Origin: Cycas panzhihuaensis
Taxonomy: Eukaryota; Cycadophyta
NCBI GenBank assembly: GCA_023213395.1
Contig: CM041465.1
Span: 219,921,741-219,985,740 of the forward strand
Length of the DNA stretch: 64,000 nt
Direction: 5' to 3'
Positions 35,401 to 45,990 of the stretch are shown in pieces (positions within the stretch are counted from its first letter, which is position 1; every line of letters starts with the position of its first letter). Under the pieces are notes generated by a model. That model was given only the letters and a program-made list of their open reading frames with translations, had not been told where the DNA came from and did no database searches. A program made the translations under genes and the position numbers.

Positions 35401-35597
35401 TCACTCCAAATCATGGAAGAGTTACCTCAAAGTGGTTTGTGTGCCATTTATGGGTCCCGAACCTACGTTCTGATGCATGGACATCCTTTGTGGGTGATTT
35501 CTTTCACTTGCCACCGTAGGTCCCTAGCCACCAAAATCTTTGATCATTTGGCTTGATCTCGTCCAAGCTTAGTTGCCCCCCCAAAGGTGTGACTCCA
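32469..35597 (+). repeat. 3' LTR of Gypsy-1
   Basis: Starts TGTTTTCTGGCTACTGGG and ends GACTCCA. It matches the 5' LTR (20472-23598) over its full length with scattered changes and small indels. The Copia RT frame resumes right after it. Confidence 0.85.
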
Positions 35598-35602
35598 TAG
35601 AC
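35598..35602. other. Right target-site duplication of Gypsy-1 (TAGAC)
   Basis: Pairs with GAGAT at 20467-20471; see that entry. Confidence 0.5.
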
Positions 35603-37819
35603 ATAACTAAATGAAATGTGGTCATGTTGGCTACCAGTGCAAAGGTCTCATCATAGTTAATTCCTTCTTGCTGTTTAAAATATCTTGTAATAAGGCAAGC
35701 TTTATGATGCTCTACGATGCCATATGCATGGAACTTTATCTTGTAAAGCCATTTATAACCAATTTCTTTCTCCCTAAGTGGCAATTCAATTAGCTTCCAA
35801 GCATTATTTTTTAAGATAGAATTCATCTATGCATCCATAGATGCTTTCCACGTTTGGTCTTTGACTACCTCCTCAAACGTGGAAGGCTAAAGAGTTTCAA
35901 GGACACATGCCATGAGGGTAAAATTTGTAGAATGTATTATCTTGGAAGGCCTCTTTACAGTTGTGGGAGGAGGAGGAGCATTCTTTAAAAGCTATTGTGA
36001 CCACTTAGGAGGTGGCTGAAAGCTAGTGGCTTCTACCTAAAGGTCATCAATTGAAATAGGAGGCAAATTTGTGCTTGCTTGAGTGGATGACAAAGAAGTT
36101 GTTAGAACTGATGATGGTCCAGGAGTGTAGGAGTAAGCTGGTACATGTGGCTCCAAAGTTTGTTTAAGGATCACTTGTGATAAACCAACTTCATCTTCTG
36201 CTATAATTTAAGGTTGAGGAGTGTTCAGTTCTTGTGGTTTTCTGCAAAGATTACATCCCATGTCATGTAATCTTGGTTACTGACCGTGTCAAAGACTTTA
36301 TAAGCTTTGCAATTAGGTACATGGCCAAGGAAGATTCACTTAAGGCTCTTGTCATCAAGCTTCTTTCGGTTATCCTTTGGGACATGTTTATATGTCATGC
36401 ATCCAAAGATCCTCAAGTCAGCTATAAATGGTTTCTAACCTGACCAAGCTTCTTCAGGAGTAATGTCCCTAATTACAACTATGGGACTTATGTTGGTTAG
36501 GTAAGCAATAATGGCAATGGCATCAACCCAAAATATAGTGGCAAGGTTGGTAGCACTAAGCATGGCTTTTACTTTATTGATCAAAGTCTAATTCATCCTT
36601 TCAGCTACACTATTCTACTAAGGTATGTAAGGAGCAGAAAATTGATGCTAGATGCCATGTTCTTTGCAAAATTTATTGAATTGGTTTGAAATGTACTCAC
36701 TACCATTATCATATCTAAGGGTCTTGATTCTCATCCCACTTTCATTTTCTGTAGCAACTTTGAACTCTTTGAATCTGTCTAGGGCTTAGTATTTATTTCT
36801 CAAGAAGTAGACATATACTTTCCTTAAGAAGTCATCTATGAAGGTAATGAAATACCAGCTACCATTAAGAGATTGGGTGGATATATAGCCACAAATGTTA
36901 GAGTGGACTAGCTCTAATAGTTGTGAAGCTCTCCATGCTTTCTTGGAAGGGAGTTTTTCTCTTTGTTACTTTCCCTTTAGCTAGGCCTCACATATATTCC
37001 AGTATCTCTTGATTTTGGGTAAGTCATATACCATTTTGAGCTTAGACATGAGGTTCAAGCTTTGCATGTTCAAATGGATTAGGCGTTGATATCATAGGTG
37101 GTCTTTGGATCTATTTGTGATCATTTCATCTTTTGAATGGGAGCATTCTCCTAGTTCCTGTATGCAATGGGACTCTTCCTCAATTACATCCTTCCCCTTA
37201 TCAGATTGAATTATGTTGGCCATGGAATAAGATTTATGTTATGGAGTAGTGGCAAGAGAGACATCATCTAGCCTATATAAGCCACCATCTTCATATCCTA
37301 TGGCCATAAGTTTGCCTATAGCATGATCTATAATTTTACAAATGCCCTAGCTAAAGAGGACATCTAAGTTCTGCTTATCTATTTGGGTGATGGAAAGTAT
37401 ATTCATCTTTATACCGGGCATAAGGAACACATTACTGATGTGGTTTCTAATTTTAGAGCCCTTCAATGAGATTGGTGCCCTACCAATTTTGGTCACATTG
37501 TAAGTCATGTTGTCCCTAAATGTGATTGTTTAAGTGTTGATTGATTGGGTCTCTTCCAATATTTTTTCAGAACCTATCATGTATCTTGTTGTACCAGAAT
37601 TAAGAAGCCATGTGGTCTTATCAAGCTATAAGGATAATGCTGCAAAAAATAGGTTATGGGAGGAGGAGTCCTGACTATCTTCCATGTTGCCACCTTGTTG
37701 TTGGTTATATTACTAGTTCCTTTAATTCCTATTTGAGAACCATTACCTATTTTGAGGTCTTTGTCCTTGTGTGGGCCTTAGATTCTAATTCTATTGATAG
37801 AGTTGGCCTTGAGGTTGAT

Positions 37820-38060
37820 ATGATGGCCCTTCTTGTGAGTAAAAATGGCCTCCTTGGTATTGAACAAGGCCACCTTGTTAATTATAAAGGCCTTCTTGTT
37901 GTGGAAAAGGGGCTCCTTAAGGGGAGTGTGGTCTTCCTTATTGATAATACACTCCTTGTCTTTGTTGATTGTAACTAGGGCCTCCTTGATGGTATGTGGG
38001 TGCTCCTTGTTGATAAATGGGGGGTGGTTGTTGATAAAATGGCCCATATACTTGGATTTC
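37820..38060 (-). repeat. About 21-bp tandem repeats encoding a heptapeptide in Copia gag
   Basis: On the + strand units like GGCCTCCTTGGTATTGAACA, GGCCACCTTGTTAATTATAA and GGCCTTCTTGTTGTGGAAAA follow each other. On the minus strand they give a series of seven-residue units such as HNKKAFI, INKVALF, NTKEAIF, THKKGHH. Roughly ten units are visible, diverged from each other. Confidence 0.7.
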
Positions 38061-38545
38061 TTGGTTTTACAAGAGTTGTAAATCAACCTATCTTCTCCCG
38101 CATTCAACAACTAGGTGTCCAACTTTTCCATAGTAGAGCCAAGCAACATTTTGTTTGCCCTACTGATTCTTTTGAGATTGTCCTTGTGGTTGGTGCTAAA
38201 ACTGTCAAGTTGGATAGGAGGAGCAGGAGGTGCCAACAAGATGTTGCTAAGTTAAATACTGATGTGACTCTTGTGATATAAAAGGAGAGTCTATGTGATG
38301 AGTTAGGTCTTATTGTTGACTAAATTGTTGGGTTGCTTTATTAATAGTCTTGCCCTTTTCTAAGTTTCAGGCTGCAAAGGTAGGAGCTGAGTCAGATGTC
38401 AATGTTACCCCTAGTTAATTGAGAATATTCTCCTCTTAAAGCAAGAGCCCCTTAAAGGTTATGAAGTCCATTTTGGAGTAGTTATCGTGTAACTTGGATA
38501 TGAAGGAGTTATATTCAATGGGTATGATGTTTATAATACTTGAGA

Positions 38546-40250
38546 TTAAATCATGGTCGGAAGGTGGCTCATTAAGGATAATTAATTAGTTTCTAATGGT
38601 TTGAATTTAGTCAAATAATTTATAATGTTTTTGGTAAAAGGCATGGAAAATATGTGAGCCTTAAGGGTAAGGCACCTAGATTCATCTTTCCTTTCATAGA
38701 GGGAATAAAGTACAGTCCAAGCTTCATTTGAGCATTGTGTTATTTCAATGTTTTGATCCACTTGGTCTTCAACTACCAAGTGGAGGAAGGATAATGCTAT
38801 GTTGTCCTTAGCTTTAAAGTTGGTTAAGGCTACAGGATCGGGTGGAATAGTTTTAGTGGAGTCATTAGGATCTTGAGTGGGCTTAGGCATGGATATGTTG
38901 CCATTTACATAGGTCTAATATTCATTCATGATGAGTAATTTTTTGACTTGTTTTTTCTAAGGTATAAAGTTATTAATATTATTGAGTTTGATGTTATTAG
39001 AAAGAAGCATTTGTAATGCCATATTTAAAAGGTTTTTGTGTGCTTGAATTATGTCTTTATACATTTTTATGTAATGAGGTACTGATCTACCTAAGTGGTT
39101 TCTAATCTAGAATTCTAAGGCTAAGGGTCTCCAACAAAGCTCTTGGTTACTATCATGTCTAATGGTGCCCGCCTATAAGTGGTAAATTAGGGACCTGATA
39201 TATTGGGTCCTATTACTTATACATATTGTTAAGCATATATCAAATATATTTATACATTATAATGTCAAGCATAAGGTAATAGCCTTTTAATTAGAAAAAT
39301 CTAACTTTAATATTGTCAGGCATAAGGCAATAACCTTTTAATATTATCCATCTAACTTTTGGTGATAGATATAAATTATTTTATCTAATCAATAGAAAAA
39401 TAGAAAGGATTACCTTCAAGGGTTTCTTGTTTGTGACCAACTCTCATTTTGTCGCTAGCCCTATTAGTTCAAGATGTAGGTGGGTAGTTTTGTAATAGGT
39501 GCCAACATAAGAGTTGGGTGCCTTTCATACAATATGTGTGGGCCTTTGATTTTGTTTGAATGCTTGTACCACCCTTTGAAGACTAGTGAATTGATTAAAT
39601 CATGGTCGAAAGGTGGCTCACCAAGGATAATCAATTGGTTTCTAATGGTTTTGACTTCAGTCAAATGATTTGTAATATTTCAAGTAAAAGGCATGGCAAA
39701 TAGGTGAGCCTTAAGGGTAAGGGACCTAGATTCGTCCTTCCTCTTATAGAGGGAACAAAATATTGTCCAAGAGCATTGTGTTGTTTCGATGTTTTGATCT
39801 ACTTGGTCTTCAACCACCAAGTGGAAGAAGGATAATGCTATGTTATCCTTAGCTTTAAAGTTAGTTAAGGCTATAGGATTAGGTAGAATAGTTTTAGTGG
39901 AGTCATTAGGATCTTGAGTGGGCTTCGGCATGGGTATGTCCCCATTGACATAGGCTCAATATTCATTCATGATGAGTAAATTTTTGACTTACTTTTTCTA
40001 AGATATAAAGTTATTAATGCCATTGAGTTTGATATTGTTAGAAAGAAGCATTTGTAATGCCATATTTAAAAGGTTTTTATGTGTTTGAATTATGTTTTTA
40101 AACTTTTTTTGTTGATGAGGTACTAATCTACCTAAGTGGCTTCTAATCTAGAATTTTAAGGCTAAGGGTCTTTAGAAAAACTCTCGGTTGCTATCCTTTC
40201 TAATGACGCCTACTCACAAGTGGCAAACTAGGGACCTAATATACCCGTGT
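38546..40250 (-). repeat. Direct duplication of the Copia leader and gag start (period about 1.05 kb)
   Basis: 38546-39210 and 39597-40250 are copies. Both hold the gag start MPKPTQDPNDSTKTI on the minus strand (38888 and 39931), AAATCATGGTCG-AAGGTGGCTCA at one end and AAGTGGTAAATTAGGGACCT-like sequence at the other. Between them lies the 39266-39590 repeat that is inverted at 17640-17990. The duplicated gag start at 39680-39931 is a dead fragment with an internal deletion. Confidence 0.8.
39266..39590. repeat. Inverted partner of 17640-17990
   Basis: See the entry at 17640. It separates the two copies of the duplicated Copia leader. Inside it GTCA-GCATAAGG-AATA-CCTTTTAAT occurs twice (near 39266 and 39316). 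Confidence 0.75.
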
Positions 40251-40487
40251 CTAATGGTGTCTTCTACATTAATAATAAATCAATATAATGTACAAGTATG
40301 TGAGGCAATATTTATAGCCATCCACCAAGGTTACAATGCAATAGGATAGGCTGACTTAATGACATAAGAGGTGGACCCGACCTCACTATCCAATATGATT
40401 AAATTATATCAGGGGCCCATTAATACATTATAAACATTAGTTTATACAAAAGAGAAGGAATGGAGGAGATATTACAAAGTTTTAACA
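40197..40487 (-). repeat. 5' LTR (shortened) of the minus-strand Copia element
   Basis: From about 40260 it matches 18990-19212. It ends TTTTAACA at 40487, giving TG at the LTR start on the minus strand. It is shorter than the left LTR and lacks its 99-bp duplication. Confidence 0.7.
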
Positions 40488-42240
40488 TGGTTTGCCTAGG
40501 CTATTACATCCATCATTAATTTCTTATAAAAGAAGATAATTTATTTCCATTTCTCCCATTTGGCCTCAATTTTTGAAGTGCTTCTAATTCCTTCTTAATA
40601 TGTTCAATCAAGTTTTTGCTCTAGTGATCTTGGTTCTCCATGTTGATCTCAAAGTACATAAATAGATACTACCAAACATAATGTTTGGGTTGTCTTCTTT
40701 TGAATTCTAAAAATCTCCCCCTAGGAATATTTCTGCCAATAGATCATGATCCTCCTCACACATATTTTCCATTTTTTTTAATAAGAAAGCATCCTTTTTG
40801 TCCATGAGTGAACATATTTTACAAAAAGACCTAATCCTTAATGCCAATATCTTTTCTAAATTCATCAAATCATATATGTGGGAAGGTGGTTTACAATCTT
40901 GCATTAGAGCAATCAATTTCATCAGCATATTAATAATTCCATTACTCTTAGAATCAAGAAAGGGTGATTATGATTTCTCTTTTTCTGTGGCTACTCAAAT
41001 TTCTCTCAATTCTTCTAGCTCTTCTACTTGTTTCTAGCTCTTCCTTTGAAATTATAAACAAATTGGCTTATCTCTTTCAAATTATAACAAAGATTTTTGT
41101 AATAGCATAAAGTATGTATCCCGAATTGCCTTAATGCAACTTCTAACCTAAGATCCTTATCTATGGTCTATCTCCCTACATATGGACAATTCTTTTTTGT
41201 CTTTGCCATCTCTTTGTGAGAGACAAACTGCTCTCTTGTGCAACATAGTTTTTTGCATTTTGGAGATTTCAAGGCTCTTTTCTTCATCGCCCTTCTACTC
41301 CACCTTCCTCTTCCTTATATTCTTAGTTTCTTCTATATGCACCACATTTCTCCCTTTGAGATGATGCTATGCGTCCATGTTATCCTCACTAAAGGGTTGC
41401 TCATCTTTCCTTATGATCTTCCTTTTAGGTGTGGGTTCTATGCTCTTCTACCCACTAGCCTCTATATTTTTTCTAGTTGTAGGTCATTCACTCTTTTGTC
41501 CAATGGTATTTATGTTTATTCTAGCCATAGGTTCCATGTTCTTCTGCCCAACAACCACTGCAACTTTTTGGTTGCCGATTCCTCTGTATGTTTCTCCTCT
41601 TTCAAATTAACAGTTCACTCTACCTTCTTTCTAGCCTTGGGTTCCACGTTTATTTACCTATCATTTTCTTCCTTATCTTGCTGCTTACTTTCAACCTTGG
41701 CTTCTTGCTTTACTAAGTACATAGTGATTGCTTCATTATCCACCTTCTTCCTATTCATAGGGGATAACAAAAATATTACTTCAAAAAGAGACGTGCTATT
41801 TTTTAAATTTAATTGTCATTTCATGATGTCTTCCTTCCTCCCTACTTAATGTGTCACCTTTAGGTATATGAGTGAAACCAATCAGTTAAGACATTTGCAA
41901 CATTGAAGTGGAGGCACCTAATTACATTTTACATCTTCATAATATGGTCTTAGAGGATATTACATTGTTAGGTATTTTGAGGAGATCACATCAAAGATAT
42001 TTGCAATATTTTTCCAAACAAGTTCAATACCTTCAATTGGGGTCAATAATAACTTCAAACATATTGAAATAACTATTTGAACTTAGCCAAAAGTTCTTTT
42101 GGTCACTTGGTGATTTGTCATCCCCTTTACTTAAGATTAAATCAAGAATGTACTATATGTAGTGAAAAGGTACCATCCTCTTGAAGATGAAATTTTCATA
42201 TTTGTTGAAGGTACTATGTGTAGGAAATAAGTTACAAAAG
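40488..42240 (-). other. Unassigned region with lysine/glutamate-rich minus-strand frames
   Basis: No product recognised. Reading the minus strand from about 41640 to 40700 gives fairly open but broken frames rich in K, E and N (e.g. EETKNIRKRKVE, KNMEPMARIN, IRKDEQP), with a loosely repeated segment whose + strand reads TAGGTTCCATGTTCTTCTGCC, seen in varied form near 41430, 41530 and 41640. The 203-residue + strand frame at 41238-41849 is hydrophobic low-complexity and is more likely the shadow of this. Possibly an old gag-like sequence. Confidence 0.3.
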
Positions 42241-42289
42241 ATTCAAAGGATTTTGAAGGTAAAATAATGTATAATTTTAAATTTGGGTT

Positions 42290-42590
42290 GCAATTCAAAT
42301 AACAATTAGGTGTAATTAAGTGTAACTAAGGCATAATTAAGTGTAATTAGATATAATCAAGTGTGACTATGTACAACTAGAGATATATTAAATACAACCA
42401 AGTGTAATTAAATGCGATAAAAAGTGTGATTAAGTGTAACTAGGTATGGTGAAGTATGACCAGGTATAACTTGAGGTACAACCGGGCATGACTAAGTGTG
42501 ACTAGGTCTGACCAAGTGCGACCAAGTATAACCTGAAGTGTGACTAGATACGACTTGGAGTATAACTAGATTGTAAATACTATATGACTA
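42290..42590. repeat. Degenerate short tandem repeat (GTGTAACTA-like)
   Basis: About 25 loose copies of a 10-13 bp unit such as AAGTGTAATTA, AAGTGTGACTA, AGGTATAACT and AAGTGCGACC run without interruption. Later copies are richer in C and G than earlier ones. Confidence 0.75.
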
Positions 42591-42599
42591 AGTTGCAAT

Positions 42600-43136
42600 A
42601 AAAGTATGACCCAGACTTCGACCAAAATTATAATTAAAAAATAATTGAATAATTATCTCCATATGAATACTATTAATAATTAACATTAACTAGAATGGTT
42701 AAAGTCATCGATGTAATGGAAAATGTCATAAGTTTAATGGACATAATAGAAGAAATAATAATAGTTAGGGCTTCTCTTTTTCTTGTGTTCTTTATTGTAT
42801 TGGCTTGAGTTGCAACTTATACAAAAGTCCATTGTAATATACAACCTATGTTTGGTTGTGAGAGGATTAGATGTAAGGACGTTTAATCATAATAAAGAAT
42901 TGGTTTGTATTCACACAATTTAACTTATGTTATCTGTCAGTGCAATGGACATAGATTGATGTGAGATACATAAAGCACACATTGGTTCCATTGCCAATTG
43001 AACTTAAAGGAAAGGAGATAAATATGGTGAAAGTCAAGTAGATATTTGGTTCCTCTTTTATGCCACCAAGGGTTGTGGTTGGGAAGAGAGTTAAGATGCA
43101 CTAGGAACGAAGAAAACATTAGGAAAATGATAAAAT
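42600..43136 (+). other. Possible LTR end and leader of Gypsy-3
   Basis: An AATAAAG lies near 42892 and a CAGTGCA near 42937 could be the end of an LTR. No second copy is visible, so this is tentative. No gene. Confidence 0.25.
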
Positions 43137-43137
43137 T

Positions 43138-43308
43138 TGTTCTTTCACAACCCTTATCTTCTTTTTTAATCTTCTCTTCTAAAATTAGATTTTTAATTAC
43201 ACCAAAGAAATAGGTTAAAAGATAACCACCTATAAAATCAATAGAGGAAAGAAAGTTGATTTTGGAAGAGAAGATTAAAAAAGAAGATGAGGGTGACAAA
43301 AGAACAAC
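43138..43308. repeat. Inverted repeat with arms of about 52 bp
   Basis: The arm 43257-43308 (GGAAGAGAAGATTAAAAAAG at its centre) is the reverse complement of 43138-43189 (CTTTTTTAATCTTCTCTTC) with a few mismatches. The spacer is about 67 bases. The right arm encodes LILEEKIKKEDEGDKRT on the + strand, and the left arm encodes nearly the same peptide on the minus strand. Confidence 0.8.
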
Positions 43309-43749
43309 TAGAAGTCTTGCCCAAGAATTGGTAGATAAGACAAAAGAAGAGGTATGTATTATAAGAGGACCTTATCAAGGAAACTTAGTTACTAGTAAGA
43401 GTGACTGAAGAAAAGGAATCTATAGGCATAATAGTAGCATCAGAAAGTGAAAGCAATTCCATAAACTAATTGAGGATGGGACCATTATTAGGTTGAAACT
43501 TAAATGCCCCTCACTCAGATATTGAATCCTCTCTTTGATAAAAAGAGTGAAAGGTTCATGATGGCAATTACATTAGTAATTAACCTCCCAATATTGGAAG
43601 AAAACCCAAAGCAAGTGAGAAACCCAACAAGAGAAGGTGATAATTTTCCATTTTGAGGAGGTATGAGTGGAGGAGGAGGAAGTTTGTTATAGAATCCCTC
43701 CTTGCAGACGAACGTAGGAGGCAACGACAATCAACCACTGCCAGGAAGA
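43250..43749 (+). pseudogene. Gypsy-3 gag, N-terminal fragment
   Basis: One open stretch reads LILEEKIKKEDEGDKRT and SLAQELVDKTKEEVCIIRGP. After frame changes, a segment near 43520-43749 reads FMMAITLVINLPILEENPKQ, GGMSGGGGGS and NVGGNDNQPLPG up to the insertion point. No zinc knuckle is in this part. Confidence 0.55.
43745..43749. other. Left target-site duplication of Gypsy-2 (GAAGA)
   Basis: GAAGA immediately before the 5' LTR equals GAAGA at 59707-59711 immediately after the 3' LTR. Confidence 0.85.
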
Positions 43750-45722
43750 TGTTTCCCAGCTATCGGGAATGGACTCGAGACGCATCAACTCAGGTAAGGT
43801 CAGGTATACTTTCTCACTTCTCCCTGCTCTTGTTTGAATGAGACTGTTTAGTATAGACTACTTGACATATGCTTGCCTGCCTGCATTGCATCTCTGCCTG
43901 ATCATAGTGCATGTGCTTACAACACACTATCAGCCTATGACGACTCACAATGGGGGCATTCCTCAGCAAATGCTACACCCCATATGGCGCATATCCACCC
44001 ACTCCATCTCCACGACCTCTCGGGTTGTTTCAACTAGTCATGTTTGCCCATGTTATGACATTTTGTTCATGTTGAAGTCTCCTCCAAGTCTGATTAATTC
44101 CTTGGTTGAGACCTATTTTACTGTTTTGGCTACTTGCCCATCATCTGGGTATTCCCCCTAGTTGTTTCAGGCTTAATTTACTCTTAGCAATAACTCCAAA
44201 ACCTTTATTTCTGCTCTTTTCATCTTTTTTTTTTTGCTGTCAGTCTGGTACCGCCGTAAACTTAGTGGTACCACGGTCTTTGCCGTAGTATCGCTAGGTT
44301 TATCACGGTACACGACTATTTGAATTTCAAAAAAGAGAACACGTGATAGTTTCTGTTTTTTTCGTGGAACTACCACGTGGCGCTTGCTGATTTGCGTCGC
44401 CTTGACATCCCTAACGTTCACCTATAGTGAATAGGGGATAAATGGAGTTTTCCTCTTCATTTTGAAGATCATTTTATTCATTTTTATAACTTTTTGCTCA
44501 ATTTTTATAAAAAACATTCTCAACCCTCACAGAAATCTACTAGAAGGAAGGATACACTACTGCAAGCTTGATTCTAGGGACCATTCTTTGCCCTCTGACT
44601 CCAAACAGTAGGCTTTACATCTTCTTGTAGGTTGCCAAGGCTTCAAGGAGGATTACCATCAAAAGCTCCCCAAAAAACAAGCTACCAAAGTCCCAAACTT
44701 ACAGGAATATCTTCACACTTCTCTCCTTTCTAAAATCTGCCAATATTATCCACCAAGTGCTAGTTTTCTGCTGTTTTTAACAGCAAATTCATGCTTGGTT
44801 CTTCCACAACAAGGTACTCCCTACATCTACTTTGTAATTTGTGTTGTTTCTTCATGTTTTGGTGAATAAACTTTTAGTTTGTGTACCTTCATGTTGTTGT
44901 ACTTAATTAGGATTACTTCCTTATTTTTTTGAAATATTATTGCTTCTCCCAATCATCCCAACCAACCCATTCTTAGGTGGCTGTTGGAAAGGGACAACAC
45001 AAAGAGGATTTGAGGGAGGAAGGTAGTGTTCCGTCCCCCTTGCTGTCCTTCTCCCCAAGGGTTTTGTCCCTTGTTCTCTTTCCCTTTGCCTTTAGTGCCT
45101 TCCTAGGAATCGGGTTAAGGGGGTTTGGGAATCCAGTTCAGAGCTAAACCAGCATTGGCAACCCGTTGCCACGCCAGTTCTAGAATCCCATCCATCAGTT
45201 TTGGGACCTGCATAAGACCCAAACCCTTCCCTTGTCGGTTAACAGTTTGCCATTCACCCAACCCAACGATTTGTTGTTTGTAGCATCTCGTTCCTTGGGC
45301 GTCGGTATACCTTTCCATTACTCTCTTCTTTCTCACTATTTACTGCCGTGTGACCTTGTTGTGAGTCTATTTCCCCTTTCTGAGTTGAGTGGAGATTCCT
45401 TATGGGTGAGTTAGCCATTCCGAGGCTATACTCTTCTTTTTTGGGTGTCACTTGTGGTATATGTTTTCGTTGCCTTCTCATTTCCTTGAGAAGATGCAAT
45501 GCACCAGGCTCTCTCCTCCTCTTCCCAGCCATCTGAGAGGTAGGAAGGCCTCACTTTGCACAGCTACCTGGAAGTAACCAGGCACCTCTACAGTTCTGAA
45601 TCCACACTCCGATGCACGGATGCCCTGCGAGGTGAAGTCCTTGTTGTTTAGTTTAACTTAGCTTTGCACATTTTATTTCCTTTTGCTAGATGTAGGGACA
45701 CCATCCTGCGGCAAGCGTTTTA
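43750..45722 (+). repeat. 5' LTR of Gypsy-2 (shortened)
   Basis: Starts TGTTTCCCAGCTATCGGG and ends next to the PBS. Compared with the 3' LTR it lacks about 642 bp at 45461-45468, where ATGTTTTCGTTGCC joins sequences that lie at 58803 and 59447 in the other LTR; GTTT is present at both borders. Confidence 0.85.
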
Positions 45723-45723
45723 C

Positions 45724-45741
45724 TGGCGACCATACTAGGGA
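45724..45741 (+). other. Primer-binding site of Gypsy-2
   Basis: TGGCGACCATACTAGGGA follows the LTR and differs from the Gypsy-1 site at one base. Confidence 0.8.
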
Positions 45742-45990
45742 GCTACCAGTAAGGGAACTAGTTTCGCTTCCCCTTTTCATTGGTGTTCTTGCCTTTAGGT
45801 AGCCTTCTTATCCTGCATTTTAGTTGGGTAACCCCCAACATACTTGTTTCATCTTTCTCTTTTCGCTTTCTTCTAACAACACTCGCAAAGGCGTTGCATG
45901 TGACGTTTCTCACGTTGCTTGTGAGGTCTGTCGCCATTGTTAGAAAACCAATCGCCTTGTTCCCTTCCATCATTGAATCTTGATTCGACA

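Larger units (their letters stand above)
20472..35597 (+). mobile_element. Gypsy-1: 15.1-kb Tat-like retrotransposon lacking pol
   Basis: Long LTRs of about 3.1 kb (20472-23598 and 32469-35597) bound the element. In order inside: PBS, gag and protease in one frame, a conserved hairpin, an antisense PMD-like frame, a second RNase H on the sense strand, polypurine tract. RT, the usual RNase H and integrase are absent, so it could move only with proteins from a related element such as Gypsy-2. It sits inside the RT of the minus-strand Copia element. LTR copies differ by many scattered substitutions, so the insertion is old. Confidence 0.85.
35598..38890 (-). pseudogene. Copia gag, integrase and RT start (minus-strand element)
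   Basis: From 38890 leftwards: gag starting MPKPTQDPNDSTKT with VDQNIEITQCSNEAWTVLYS; a glutamine/asparagine/lysine-rich repeat region (37820-38080); integrase with RYDNGSEYISNQFNKFC (around the second catalytic aspartate) and APY-P...NSVAERMN-TLIN near 36580-36700, which holds the catalytic glutamate; then the start of RT, AWKLIELPLREKEIGYKWLYKIKFHA and YDETFALVANMTTFHLVMS, ending at the Gypsy-1 insertion. All parts are in several frames with many stops. RT continues at 20471. The order is that of a Copia element (gag, protease, integrase, RT, RNase H). Confidence 0.82.
18732..40487 (-). mobile_element. Minus-strand Copia retrotransposon, split by Gypsy-1
   Basis: Related LTRs in the same orientation bound this element (left about 18732-19212, right about 40197-40487), with Copia gag, integrase, RT and RNase H between them in minus-strand order. 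The interior is interrupted at 20472-35597 by the Gypsy-1 element. Removing that insertion rejoins the RT frame, about 20 residues before KSAFLNGELKEE. The right end CAACATGG and the left flank suggest a target duplication TGGTT/TAGTT, one mismatch, which is tentative. The element is dead: it has many stops and an internal duplication of its leader and gag start. Confidence 0.8.

Noticed and set aside
37820-38060. CRISPR-like or satellite array
   Set aside because: Units are contiguous, diverged and in frame with Copia gag; there are no spacers between identical repeats.
17640-39590. The inverted pair as terminal inverted repeats of one DNA transposon
   Set aside because: One copy lies inside the Copia leader and the other outside the Copia LTR, so they cannot bound a single element; no target duplication was seen.
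41238-41849. 203-residue + strand open frame, hydrophobic
   Set aside because: Low-complexity F/S/L-rich composition, as expected from the complement of an A/G-rich K/E-coding strand; no domain or start context.
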